16,980 nucleotides of DNA, taken from contig JBGSMB010000046.1 of assembly GCA_041740375.1 (NCBI GenBank), forward strand, positions 1-16,980, read 5' to 3'. Position numbers and translations under genes: made by a program. Below the pieces are notes generated by a model. It did no database searches. It was not told the DNA's origin and worked only from the letters and a program-made list of their open reading frames with translations. The DNA comes from JBGSMB01 sp041740375. Its GTDB lineage: Bacteria > Patescibacteriota > Saccharimonadia > Saccharimonadales > JAGQMS01. Shown in pieces: positions 7,578 to 13,927 of the stretch. The number at the start of each line of letters is the position of its first letter. Positions within the stretch are counted from its first letter, which is position 1.

Positions 7578-9500
7578 TTAGAGGTTTACAGGTTCAAAAT
7601 CAATCGTCCAGTCTTTAGGAGCGAGAGCTAATGCGAGAACTATTTTCTTTCGCGACGTGGATTTTACAATGATCTGCCAGGTAGGAAGTTTGGATGAGCT
7701 TCTATAGCTTGGCTGGGGGCCTAGCACTTCTATTGAATTGCCAACTTTCTCTCGAAACTCTATGGTTAATTTTTCGGCAAGTGCGGCATTCTTTTTGTCG
7801 AAGTAAATACTAGCTAGGTGGGTGAAGGGCGGGTATTTAAATCTTTCACGGTCGACGAGTTCTTTTTCGTAAAAGGCCTTCCAGTCTTCTTTGATCGACC
7901 ACTGCAAGATCGCATCTTCTGTGCTGGCTGATTGGATTAGGATTTTTGTTGACTGGTGTCCGCGAGACCCGCGCCCAATAACTTGGTGGAGGAGCTGATA
8001 ATACCGCTCGTCGCTCAAAAAATCAGAGGATTGGCGAGCCGCATCCACGATCACGACGTTTTCAAGAAATGGTAGGTCGAGTCCTTTGGCGAGAAGTTGA
8101 GTGCCGACGAGTACATTTGATTCACCGCTCTTTAGTCTTTCTAGCGTTGCCTGAATATCGCGCCGATCTATTGAGTCGCTATCAATTCGCTCTACTACTG
8201 CATGAGGGAAGAGTTTGCGGCATTGGTCTTCTATAAATTTTGTGCCGACGATCATAAATTTTAGGCTGCCGTGGCAGTCTGGACAGGATGTGGGCACAGG
8301 ATATTTACGATCGCATACATGGCAAACTGCCACGTGAAGGTCTTTGTGGTAGACGAGTGAATGCGCACAAAATGTGCAAGCAAACTCCCATGCACATGTC
8401 TCACAGCGAATGATCTGTGCCGTGCCGCGTCTGTTCAATAGCAAAAGTGACTGCTTTCCTCGACCTATACTATCGCTGACGCTTTCGATAACCGGATTGG
8501 CTATAAAAGAGTTCTTGGTAAATAGCGAACGGTCTTTGGTGGAGATGATGTTAAATTCGATTCCGGCGCCTGTTTCGGTTCGAACGGGGCGTTCGTTCAT
8601 GCGGAGTATGGGTAGGGATTTTTGCAAAGCTGAATAATAGTCGGTGGTATTTGGCGTTGCTGAGCCGTAAACAAGTGGTGAGCTGACTTTGCTAGCAAGA
8701 GTGGCTGCGACCTGCAGGGTGCTGTAGTGGGGCGCCTGCTGGTGCTTGTACGAGCTGTCGTGAGCTTCGTCCATGATTATTAGCCCAAGGTTATAAATCG
8801 GGAGAAATAAAGCCGAGCGGGGCCCTACGATTATTTTTGGACTTTTTGAGGAGGCGATGCCGTACCAAGTGTTTCGTCTAGTTGCGGGCGTGAGGAGGGA
8901 GTGGTAGGTAATGATCCCTTCAAAGTCTTGGTTGAGGGTAGCTAACAGTTGCTCGCTGAGGCTAATCTCAGGAGTCATAATTAGGACAGACTTGCCTGCT
9001 TCGATCACTTCACGGATAAGCATTTCATATACTTTGGTTTTACCGCTTCCAGTCTCTCCGTGCAAAATAACTGGACCTTTGCTTTTAGCGATTTTATCTA
9101 TAGCTTGGGTTTGCTCTTGAGTTAACTTTTGAGCATTAATCGTAGATGTTTTGGTCGTGGAGCGCAGAGCATCTTTAGCCTCCGTAGGCTTATTTGAGGG
9201 CAGGGCGGGCGGTGTAAAAAGCTTCACTACGGCACCCTGGTCGAGGGGATAAAAATTCAGCATCCACTGCAGTACTTGAAGCTGTTCTTTTGGCATACAG
9301 ACATCAAGAACTTGGCTAACTGGACGGACTTTATAGCTAGGTTTAGTTGTTTCGCTGACCACAACTCCGAATACAGTCTCGCGCCTTAGGGGTACGCGAA
9401 CAATCTGGCCAGACGTAAGCAGTGTATCTGTGCAATAGGTAAATACTGCCGTACGCTTGGCGCTCAGCGAACCAACAGCAATTTCAAAAAAATGTTCCAT
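7578..9500 (-). CDS. priA: Primosomal protein N' (PriA replication-restart helicase)
   Basis: PriA is a 3'-to-5' DNA helicase that recognises stalled forks and reloads the replisome. The 640 residues (E. coli 732) show an N-terminal DNA-binding domain (about 5-100), Walker A GETGSGKT (148-155), DEAH (244-247), and a zinc-binding insert with eight cysteines at 366, 369, 375, 378, 393, 396, 406 and 409. The late helicase motif QVIGRGSRG (507-515) follows. All elements look intact, so it should be active. The ATG at 9500 gives MEHFFEIAVGSLSAKR, a normal family start, with no strong Shine-Dalgarno. It heads the priA-def-fmt operon and is divergent from a winged-helix gene 62 bases away. Confidence 0.95.
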   Translation of the reverse strand: MEHFFEIAVGSLSAKRTAVFTYCTDTLLTSGQIVRVPLRRETVFGVVVSETTKPSYKVRPVSQVLDVCMPKEQLQVLQWMLNFYPLDQGAVVKLFTPPALPSNKPTEAKDALRSTTKTSTINAQKLTQEQTQAIDKIAKSKGPVILHGETGSGKTKVYEMLIREVIEAGKSVLIMTPEISLSEQLLATLNQDFEGIITYHSLLTPATRRNTWYGIASSKSPKIIVGPRSALFLPIYNLGLIIMDEAHDSSYKHQQAPHYSTLQVAATLASKVSSPLVYGSATPNTTDYYSALQKSLPILRMNERPVRTETGAGIEFNIISTKDRSLFTKNSFIANPVIESVSDSIGRGKQSLLLLNRRGTAQIIRCETCAWEFACTFCAHSLVYHKDLHVAVCHVCDRKYPVPTSCPDCHGSLKFMIVGTKFIEDQCRKLFPHAVVERIDSDSIDRRDIQATLERLKSGESNVLVGTQLLAKGLDLPFLENVVIVDAARQSSDFLSDERYYQLLHQVIGRGSRGHQSTKILIQSASTEDAILQWSIKEDWKAFYEKELVDRERFKYPPFTHLASIYFDKKNAALAEKLTIEFREKVGNSIEVLGPQPSYRSSSKLPTWQIIVKSTSRKKIVLALALAPKDWTIDFEPVNL

Positions 9501-9506
9501 TTAGTC

Positions 9507-9535
9507 TTTACACTCATCCATATTCTATCTATACT
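9507..9535 (+). promoter_or_regulatory. Promoter for the winged-helix gene
   Basis: TTTACA (9507-9512), a 17-base spacer and TATACT (9530-9535) are a good match to the housekeeping consensus. The start should be near 9542, leaving about 21 bases before the ATG at 9563. Confidence 0.65.
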
Positions 9536-9555
9536 ATACGTTGTTCGAATAACAA
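9528..9555 (-). promoter_or_regulatory. Possible promoter for priA-def-fmt
   Basis: Read on the minus strand: TTGTTA (9555-9550), 16 bases, TATAGA (9533-9528), with a start expected near 9521, about 21 bases before the priA ATG. The match is moderate. Its -10 box overlaps that of the plus-strand promoter for the winged-helix gene. Confidence 0.4.
9541..9555. repeat. Inverted repeat TTGTT-n5-AACAA, candidate operator
   Basis: TTGTT (9541-9545) and AACAA (9551-9555) flank CGAAT. It sits at the start site of the winged-helix gene and over the -35 box of the minus-strand priA promoter, the place expected for an autoregulatory site. Short and AT-rich, so chance is possible. Confidence 0.35.
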
Positions 9556-9562
9556 TAAAGAG

Positions 9563-9844
9563 ATGTTAGATACTTTTATTACTTCCAGGGTTCGCCGAAA
9601 AATAGTTGTGGTATATGCAAAGTACCCAGATTTTAAGACGCACGTCCGTGGGCTCGCCAAACTTATCAAAGAAGACGCGGGTAATATTCAGCGTGAGCTT
9701 AAGCGTCTAGAGAAAGTTGGCTTTCTTCAGTCTGAAAAGCAAGCGAACACCAAAGTCTATTTTACGAACAAGCAATTTCCTATCTTAAAAGAACTTCAAA
9801 GTATTGTTTTAAAGTCACAGCGCGCCCGCAAAGAGCAGCTGTAG
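9563..9844 (+). CDS. Small winged helix-turn-helix transcriptional regulator (ArsR-like)
   Basis: A 93-residue basic protein. The pattern of VRRKIVVVYAKYPDF, HVRGLAKLIKEDAGNIQRELKRLEKVGFLQ and a wing with TKVYFTNKQFPILKELQ is that of a single winged-helix domain: recognition helix at about 40-52, beta wing at about 54-70. The last 20 residues are a charged helix that could dimerise. No ligand or metal cysteines are seen, so it is not a metal sensor of the classic ArsR type. It is divergent from priA-def-fmt with overlapping promoters, so autoregulation and control of priA are plausible but unproven. The start ATG at 9563 directly follows AAAGAG, too close to count as a normal ribosome site. 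Confidence 0.75.
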   Translation: MLDTFITSRVRRKIVVVYAKYPDFKTHVRGLAKLIKEDAGNIQRELKRLEKVGFLQSEKQANTKVYFTNKQFPILKELQSIVLKSQRARKEQL

Positions 9845-9866
9845 TGGCGCTACTCTGATAGTAGGC

Positions 9867-9895
9867 TTGAAAAATTTAACTTCTACAGGTATAAT
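9867..9895 (+). promoter_or_regulatory. Consensus promoter immediately before rpsU
   Basis: TTGAAA (9867-9872), a 17-base spacer and a perfect TATAAT (9890-9895). The start codon begins at 9906, so the start site predicted at about 9901-9904 leaves only 2-5 bases of leader. Confidence 0.75.
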
Positions 9896-9905
9896 CTAGC
9901 TCGAT

Positions 9906-10121
9906 ATGATTCAAGTTACAAAGAAAGACAAGTCAGAGTCTACAGAAAGTCTCGTCCGTCGCTTTACCCGCAAAGTACAGCAATCCGGTCTACTTATTGA
10001 GGTTAAGCAACGTCAGCGTTTTGAAAAGCCTCTTAGTAAGCGCGATCGTCGCTCAAAAGCGATTACTCGTCGTGCTCGTCGAGACGTCAAGCAAAAGCGA
10101 ATGAAAATGGGGCTTAAATAA
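9906..10121 (+). CDS. rpsU: 30S ribosomal protein S21
   Basis: A 71-residue, very basic protein with the bS21 pattern: ESTESLVRRFTRKVQQSGLLIEVKQRQRFEKPLSKRDRRSKA (about residues 11-52), followed by an Arg/Lys-rich tail. S21 sits on the small-subunit platform near the 3' end of 16S rRNA, where the anti-Shine-Dalgarno pairs with mRNA. The start MIQV is usual. There is no Shine-Dalgarno because the promoter leaves almost no leader. The gene is followed after 6 bases by yqeY, a pairing common in many bacteria. It probably heads an operon that continues through the NMP kinase gene and map. Confidence 0.93.
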   Translation: MIQVTKKDKSESTESLVRRFTRKVQQSGLLIEVKQRQRFEKPLSKRDRRSKAITRRARRDVKQKRMKMGLK

Positions 10122-10127
10122 GTCATT

Positions 10128-10577
10128 ATGTTTTCGCGGCTAGAAGCAGACATTAAGGCCGCACTACTTAATGGAGACAAAGAAAAAGCGCACGCTCTTC
10201 AGTTTATGAAGAGCGCTTTATTGACTGCCGCAAAAGACCAGGGCTTAACACTAGATGACGAAACAGTGACGAAGTTATTTAGGAAAGAAGTAAAAAAGCG
10301 GCTTGAAGCAGCTGAACTATTCGAGCGTGGCGGTAACCTCGCCTCGGCCGCTAAAGAGCGAAGTGAAGCTGAGCTTATTCGCGAGTATCTGCCCGAAGAG
10401 CTTGACGATGACAGTATACGAAAAGTGTTACAGAAAATTATTTCTGAAAATAATCTCGAGAAGAACATGGCATCAATGGGCAAAGTTATGGGACCGGCAA
10501 AAGCCGAGCTTGGCGACAGTGTTGATCCTTCGAGCATCTCAAGAATTGCAGCAGAATTACTGAAGAGCGAAGGGTAG
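10128..10577 (+). CDS. yqeY: YqeY/GatB-tail domain protein
   Basis: A 149-residue protein matching the YqeY family, which is related to the C-terminal helical domain of GatB, the tRNA-dependent amidotransferase subunit. Family marks seen: MKSALLTAAKDQG near the N-terminus, the central helical stretch RSEAELIREYLPEELDDD (about 78-95), and the C-terminal MGKVMGPAKAELGDSVDPSSISRIAAELL (about 117-145). The GatB tail binds tRNA, but the role of stand-alone YqeY is not established. It lies 6 bases after rpsU, a widely conserved arrangement, and 10 bases before the NMP kinase gene. No clear Shine-Dalgarno; reinitiation after rpsU is likely. Confidence 0.88.
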   Translation: MFSRLEADIKAALLNGDKEKAHALQFMKSALLTAAKDQGLTLDDETVTKLFRKEVKKRLEAAELFERGGNLASAAKERSEAELIREYLPEELDDDSIRKVLQKIISENNLEKNMASMGKVMGPAKAELGDSVDPSSISRIAAELLKSEG

Positions 10578-10587
10578 TTGGCTCACG

Positions 10588-11130
10588 ATGATTATAATTA
10601 CGGGTGTGGCCGGTTCGGGCAAATCAACGCAATGTCAGATGCTTGTGAAGAGCGGCGAGTTCCAATGGCTATCTGTTGGTGAGTTGTTGCGAGCTAGTGA
10701 AGACCAACGCGTTCATGATGTCGTAAACAGTGGCTCAATTATCAACGACGACATCACTATTCCACTAGTTGAAACTGAAATATTGCGTAGAGGTGCTTCT
10801 CCAGAAATATTGATCGACGGCTTTCCTCGTTCTAAAACTCAAGCCGACTGGCTACTCAGCATGCACAATACCGATCAGCCAGAATTTATTATTCGAGGTA
10901 TCGTGCACATTACTCTAAGTGAGGAGTTGGCGCTGGAGCGTCTCCATAAGCGTGGCAGGGGTGACGATTACGATGCGGCGATCGCGAAACGGTTTGAGGT
11001 CTACGAAGATGTCGTACTGCCAATAATTTCAACGTTTGACCGAGAAGGAATCCCTGTGATCGAAGTCGAAGGTAGTGATACGCCAGAAGGTGTGCATGCT
11101 AGAGTGATGAGTGAGATAGAGAAGCTATGA
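10588..11130 (+). CDS. Adenylate kinase-like nucleoside monophosphate kinase (short form)
   Basis: A 180-residue P-loop kinase that should move phosphate from ATP to an NMP. Seen: P-loop GVAGSGKST (6-14), the NMP-binding DGFPRS (78-83), and RGRGDDYDAAIAKRF (122-136), equivalent to the R-G-R-x-D-D part of adenylate/UMP-CMP kinases. The long zinc or beta LID of bacterial adenylate kinase is missing, making it a short-type enzyme. Its place before map agrees with adenylate kinase, since adk-map is a common pair, though usually inside the ribosomal protein operon. Substrate (AMP, UMP or CMP) cannot be decided by eye, so no symbol is given. It ends TGA, overlapping the map start as ATGA. Confidence 0.85.
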   Translation: MIIITGVAGSGKSTQCQMLVKSGEFQWLSVGELLRASEDQRVHDVVNSGSIINDDITIPLVETEILRRGASPEILIDGFPRSKTQADWLLSMHNTDQPEFIIRGIVHITLSEELALERLHKRGRGDDYDAAIAKRFEVYEDVVLPIISTFDREGIPVIEVEGSDTPEGVHARVMSEIEKL

Positions 11131-11888
11131 GCAACAAAAGATTTATAAAAACCGCAACCGAACTCGATGCGATGAGAGAATCTGGTCGCATGCTTGCGAG
11201 CTGTCTTCGCTTTATCATAAGTACCGTAGAAGTCGGCATGACGCCAAAAGACGTATCTGCAGCAGTTGGGCAGGAGCTAAAGATGCTCGGCGGTGAGCCG
11301 GCATTTAAAGGCTTCGAGGGCTTCCCGGATATTATTTGTATCTCAACAAACGACCAAGTACAGCACGCCATTCCTAATGCGGTGCCCTTTGAGTTGGGCG
11401 ATATAGTTAATTTTGACTTTGGTGTGCGCTACAAAGGGATGATTACCGATGCTGGTACAACCATCGCAATTGGCGGCGAACCAACCAGTAAGCGCGATGC
11501 AGAACTTCTAATGGCAACAAAACTTGCCCGAGATACTGGTATTGATTTGGTTAAAAATGGTTGTCGGGTCGGGGACGTATCTGCTGCAATCGAGGGTGTG
11601 CTGAAAAAGCACAACCTTGGTATTGTGAAAGAATTAGTCGGCCATGGGGTTGGCTTTGAACTTCATGAAGAGCCTGAGATACCAAACTACGGGCAAGCAG
11701 GAACCGGGCCTACGTTTAAGACAGGTATGACAATCGCCATTGAACCGATCGCAACTACAGGTAGCGGTGACATCTATGTGGAGAGAGACGGCTGGACGCT
11801 TCGCACCTGGGACAAAAGTCGCTGCGCACAGTTTGAGCACACCCTTCTTGTGCTCGATGATGGTTACGAGATCCTCACCGAGTTATAA
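11127..11888 (+). CDS. map: Methionine aminopeptidase type I
   Basis: Removes the N-terminal methionine from new proteins after deformylation. The 253 residues match type I length. The five metal ligands are visible: Asp97 and Asp108 (FDFGVRYKGMITDAG), His173 (GHGVG), Glu206 (AIEPI) and Glu237 (QFEHT). The catalytic histidines appear as His80 (VQHAIP) and His180 (ELHEEP). No SH3 or zinc-finger extension is present. The start overlaps the previous stop by 4 bases (ATGA), so translation is coupled, with GAGAAG close upstream. It is the last gene of the rpsU operon by spacing. No clear terminator follows within the 110-base gap; a 5-bp GATAC/GTATC hairpin (11912-11926) is too weak. Confidence 0.95.
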   Translation: MSNKRFIKTATELDAMRESGRMLASCLRFIISTVEVGMTPKDVSAAVGQELKMLGGEPAFKGFEGFPDIICISTNDQVQHAIPNAVPFELGDIVNFDFGVRYKGMITDAGTTIAIGGEPTSKRDAELLMATKLARDTGIDLVKNGCRVGDVSAAIEGVLKKHNLGIVKELVGHGVGFELHEEPEIPNYGQAGTGPTFKTGMTIAIEPIATTGSGDIYVERDGWTLRTWDKSRCAQFEHTLLVLDDGYEILTEL

Positions 11889-11987
11889 AGAAGAGCCGAA
11901 TAGTGCCCATGGATACTCTTTGTATCTGTGATATTCTTGCACCCAGTAGCTTTTCGTACAGAGATACTGTGCGATATTTATCACTCT

Positions 11988-11995
11988 AAGGAGGG
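11988..11995 (+). promoter_or_regulatory. Near-perfect Shine-Dalgarno sequence
   Basis: TAAGGAGG, with the ATG 3 bases after it (GGGGCT region overlaps by register), is the longest match to the 16S rRNA tail in the window. Most other genes here have short or no ribosome sites, which sets the gene at 11999 apart. Confidence 0.75.
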
Positions 11996-11998
11996 GCT

Positions 11999-12325
11999 AT
12001 GTACGTTTATTTGGTATACGTCGATTCAGATACAACGGAAGGTAAGGGGCCGATGGTGCTCCGACACATCTTCGCCGAAGAAGAACACGCCGTAAGGTGG
12101 GTGAGGGCGCAGCCTGATCCATGGGGGCAGACGAACCGTGAGCCTGCCCACTGGAAGAACGGCATCTACCACTTTGGACATATGGAAGTTAGACGGACGG
12201 GAGTGATCACTGAAGACATTTCCGAATTGGAGGCTCGGCGTGCGGCACTTCGAGAGACGACGCTCGCGTCACTTACCTCAGAACAGATGTGGGCTCTCGG
12301 TCTGGACGATACTAAACCAACTTGA
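11999..12325 (+). CDS. Unrecognised 108-aa orphan protein
   Basis: I do not recognise this protein with confidence. It begins MYVYLVYVDSD and continues with HIFAEEEHAVRWVRAQ, a beta-beta-helix pattern loosely like small DUF7336-type proteins; that resemblance is weak. It has four tryptophans (residues about 34, 42, 52 and 99), no signal peptide and no membrane segment, and ends in a helical stretch ISELEARRAALRETTLASLTSEQMWALG. Codon choice leans to GGG, ACG, CGG and GCG more than neighbours, GC is higher, it stops with TGA and it has a strong Shine-Dalgarno. These point to recent arrival or different expression. It stands alone between the map operon and ftsA, followed by a large hairpin. 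That it is translated is likely; function unknown. Confidence 0.7.
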   Translation: MYVYLVYVDSDTTEGKGPMVLRHIFAEEEHAVRWVRAQPDPWGQTNREPAHWKNGIYHFGHMEVRRTGVITEDISELEARRAALRETTLASLTSEQMWALGLDDTKPT

Positions 12326-12386
12326 CCCCAGCATTTCGCGCTAGAGAAGATCCTCCCCGGATCTGCCTCCGCGTAGATCTGGGGTC
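12324..12386 (+). other. Alternative pairing that competes with the terminator hairpin
   Basis: GACCCCAG (12324-12331), which overlaps the stop codon of the 108-aa gene, is an exact complement of CTGGGGTC (12379-12386). This uses the same right-arm bases as the terminator hairpin, so both cannot form at once. Confidence 0.4.
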
Positions 12387-12396
12387 TTCTCATTTT
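12344..12396 (+). terminator. Long hairpin, probable terminator of the 108-aa gene
   Basis: GAGAAGA (12344-12350) pairs with TCTTCTC (12385-12391), and CCCCGGATCT (12355-12364) pairs with AGATCTGGGG (12375-12384, one wobble), with TCCT bulged on the left and a 10-base loop. Only four T follow (12393-12396), so termination may be partial. Confidence 0.6.
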
Positions 12397-12580
12397 GCAC
12401 CTCAAGCTCTTCGCTTTCACAGCAATTGTATTTAAATAGTAGGTTAGGCGCTGGCGAGATGTGAGAGAGCCGTACACTTGGTACGGTGAACGAGCCTCGG
12501 AGTAGGTAACGACACATACTGTTTAAAAGTAGCATCGAAGCAAACAGCTTTGCTGATTGCTGGAAGCTACGGTACAAGTG
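12397..12580. other. Non-coding stretch before ftsA
   Basis: No gene is seen in this part of the 290-base gap between the orphan gene and ftsA. It holds a perfect hairpin CCGTAC/GTACGG (12470-12486) and a small CAGC/GCTG hairpin (12545-12555). It does not resemble tRNA, SRP RNA, tmRNA or RNase P RNA. Confidence 0.4.
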
Positions 12581-12608
12581 TTGTGTGGGCGAAGATAAGC
12601 GGTATACT
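12581..12608 (+). promoter_or_regulatory. Promoter immediately before ftsA
   Basis: TTGTGT (12581-12586), 16 bases and TATACT (12603-12608). The ftsA ATG begins 8 bases after the -10 box, at the position where transcription should start. Confidence 0.6.
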
Positions 12609-12615
12609 GGAAGGT

Positions 12616-13842
12616 ATGCAGAAAAACATGCCTATACTTGCGGGCATTGATATCGGTTCATCAACAGTTCGTTGTGTTATTGCCTTCGTAGAGGGTGATG
12701 ATAATTTGTTTTCTATTGCTGGAGTGGGTACAGCACCCTGTCAGGGTGTAAGAAAAGGCGTTATTGTTAATCCAGACGAAGTAGCGCTGGCCATAAATTC
12801 AGCTATCGAGGACGCAGAGCGCCAGGCAGGCCTAAATATAGGCAAGGCGACAGTACTCATCAATGGTTCACATGTTGGTAGCCAAACTTCAAGAGGGGTG
12901 GTTGCAATTAGCGGTGCTGGACGAACAATTAATGAGGAAGATCGATTGCGAGTTGAAGAGGCGGCGACAGTTATTCAGATGCCTGCGAACCGCGAAATTG
13001 TTCAGGTGTTCGCGAAAAACTACCGCATCGACGGCGAAGAACAAATAAAAGAGCCAATTGGTATGCAAGGCGTTCGCCTAGAAGTCGACGCGCAAATAAT
13101 TAGTGCATCGACTCCAGCCATGCGCAGCCTTGACCTAACTTTAGAACGATCTGGTATCCGAGCTTCGTCAAAAGTAGTGGCTGGGCTTGCGGCAGCTGAG
13201 GCAGTGCTTGATCGTCGCCAAAAGGAAAGTGGCACCGCCGTTGTCGATATAGGTGCAGGCACGATCAACATAGCAATTATTGAAGAAGGTGAAATTGAGC
13301 ATATTGCGGTTATACCTGTCGGTGGCCAAAATATAACGAATGATCTAGCGATAGGGCTTAAAACTACGCTAGATGTAGCCGAAAAGGTGAAACTTAAGTT
13401 CGCCGGCTTTAACGACCCAAATCCAAAAGAGTGTGTTGTCGAGGATGGGGGTCAAAAGCAGGCGTTTGATGGACGTATGGTACAGATGATAATTGAAGCT
13501 CGAGTAGAGGAAATGCTCGAGCATGTCGACAAAGAATTTATGAAAGCGAAGCGCTCTCGTAAGCTACCCGGCGGAGTGGTTTTTGTGGGTGGTAGCGCTA
13601 ATCTCACTGGTCTAGAAGATTTCGCCAAAGAAAAACTTTCCTTGCCAACGTCTATAGGTAAAGTACGCGGTATTACTGGGTTGCTTGATGCTACAAAAAA
13701 TCCCGAAATGGCTACTCCAATCGGCATCATGATGCTCGATGCGTTTTTCTCGACTCAAGGGACACATAGCGACGAAAGTGGCGCAAGCTACTTTAATCCA
13801 GGGGTTATCCTCTCAAAACTTAAGAGTAAATTATCAAAATAG
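12616..13842 (+). CDS. ftsA: Cell division protein FtsA
   Basis: FtsA is an actin-like ATPase that anchors the FtsZ ring to the inner membrane face. With the ATG at 12616 it has 408 residues, near the usual 420. Seen: the first phosphate loop GIDIGSSTVRCVIA (about 9-22), the 1C domain that is specific to FtsA (about 82-165), the second phosphate loop VVDIGAGTINIAII (about 209-222), the adenosine motif GGVVFVGGSANLTG (about 319-332), and a short basic amphipathic C-terminal helix GVILSKLKSKLSK for membrane binding. A TTG at 12550 would extend it by 22 residues but lies upstream of the promoter, so it is rejected; an ATG at 12628 is also possible. ftsZ follows after 85 bases with its own promoter. 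No other division or cell-wall genes are next to it. Confidence 0.93.
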   Translation: MQKNMPILAGIDIGSSTVRCVIAFVEGDDNLFSIAGVGTAPCQGVRKGVIVNPDEVALAINSAIEDAERQAGLNIGKATVLINGSHVGSQTSRGVVAISGAGRTINEEDRLRVEEAATVIQMPANREIVQVFAKNYRIDGEEQIKEPIGMQGVRLEVDAQIISASTPAMRSLDLTLERSGIRASSKVVAGLAAAEAVLDRRQKESGTAVVDIGAGTINIAIIEEGEIEHIAVIPVGGQNITNDLAIGLKTTLDVAEKVKLKFAGFNDPNPKECVVEDGGQKQAFDGRMVQMIIEARVEEMLEHVDKEFMKAKRSRKLPGGVVFVGGSANLTGLEDFAKEKLSLPTSIGKVRGITGLLDATKNPEMATPIGIMMLDAFFSTQGTHSDESGASYFNPGVILSKLKSKLSK

Positions 13843-13860
13843 CGCCAGTTACGCCGTTAC

Positions 13861-13889
13861 TGTGAAAAATAGAAGAAGTCCTATATAAT
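13861..13889 (+). promoter_or_regulatory. Promoter for ftsZ
   Basis: A perfect TATAAT at 13884-13889 with a poor -35 (TGTGAA, 13861-13866, 17-base spacer). The start is expected near 13896, giving a 32-base leader with AGAGGT (13915-13920) 7 bases before the ATG. Confidence 0.5.
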
Positions 13890-13927
13890 GAGCTCCATCG
13901 TATAGAAGTAAACAAGAGGTAAGTACA

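Noticed and set aside
9538..9556. TTCGAAT resembling the T-loop of a tRNA.
   Set aside because: The flanking bases do not form a 5-bp T-stem around a 7-base loop and no acceptor or anticodon arm is present.
12397..12580. Possible non-coding RNA gene before ftsA.
   Set aside because: Only short local hairpins; no match to SRP RNA, tmRNA, RNase P RNA or 6S features.
12550..12615. TTG start adding 22 residues to FtsA.
   Set aside because: It lies upstream of the predicted promoter, and FtsA proteins normally begin just before the first phosphate loop.
13843..13860. Weak CAGT/ACTG inverted repeat after ftsA as a terminator.
   Set aside because: Only 4 bp and no T-run; it overlaps the ftsZ promoter region.
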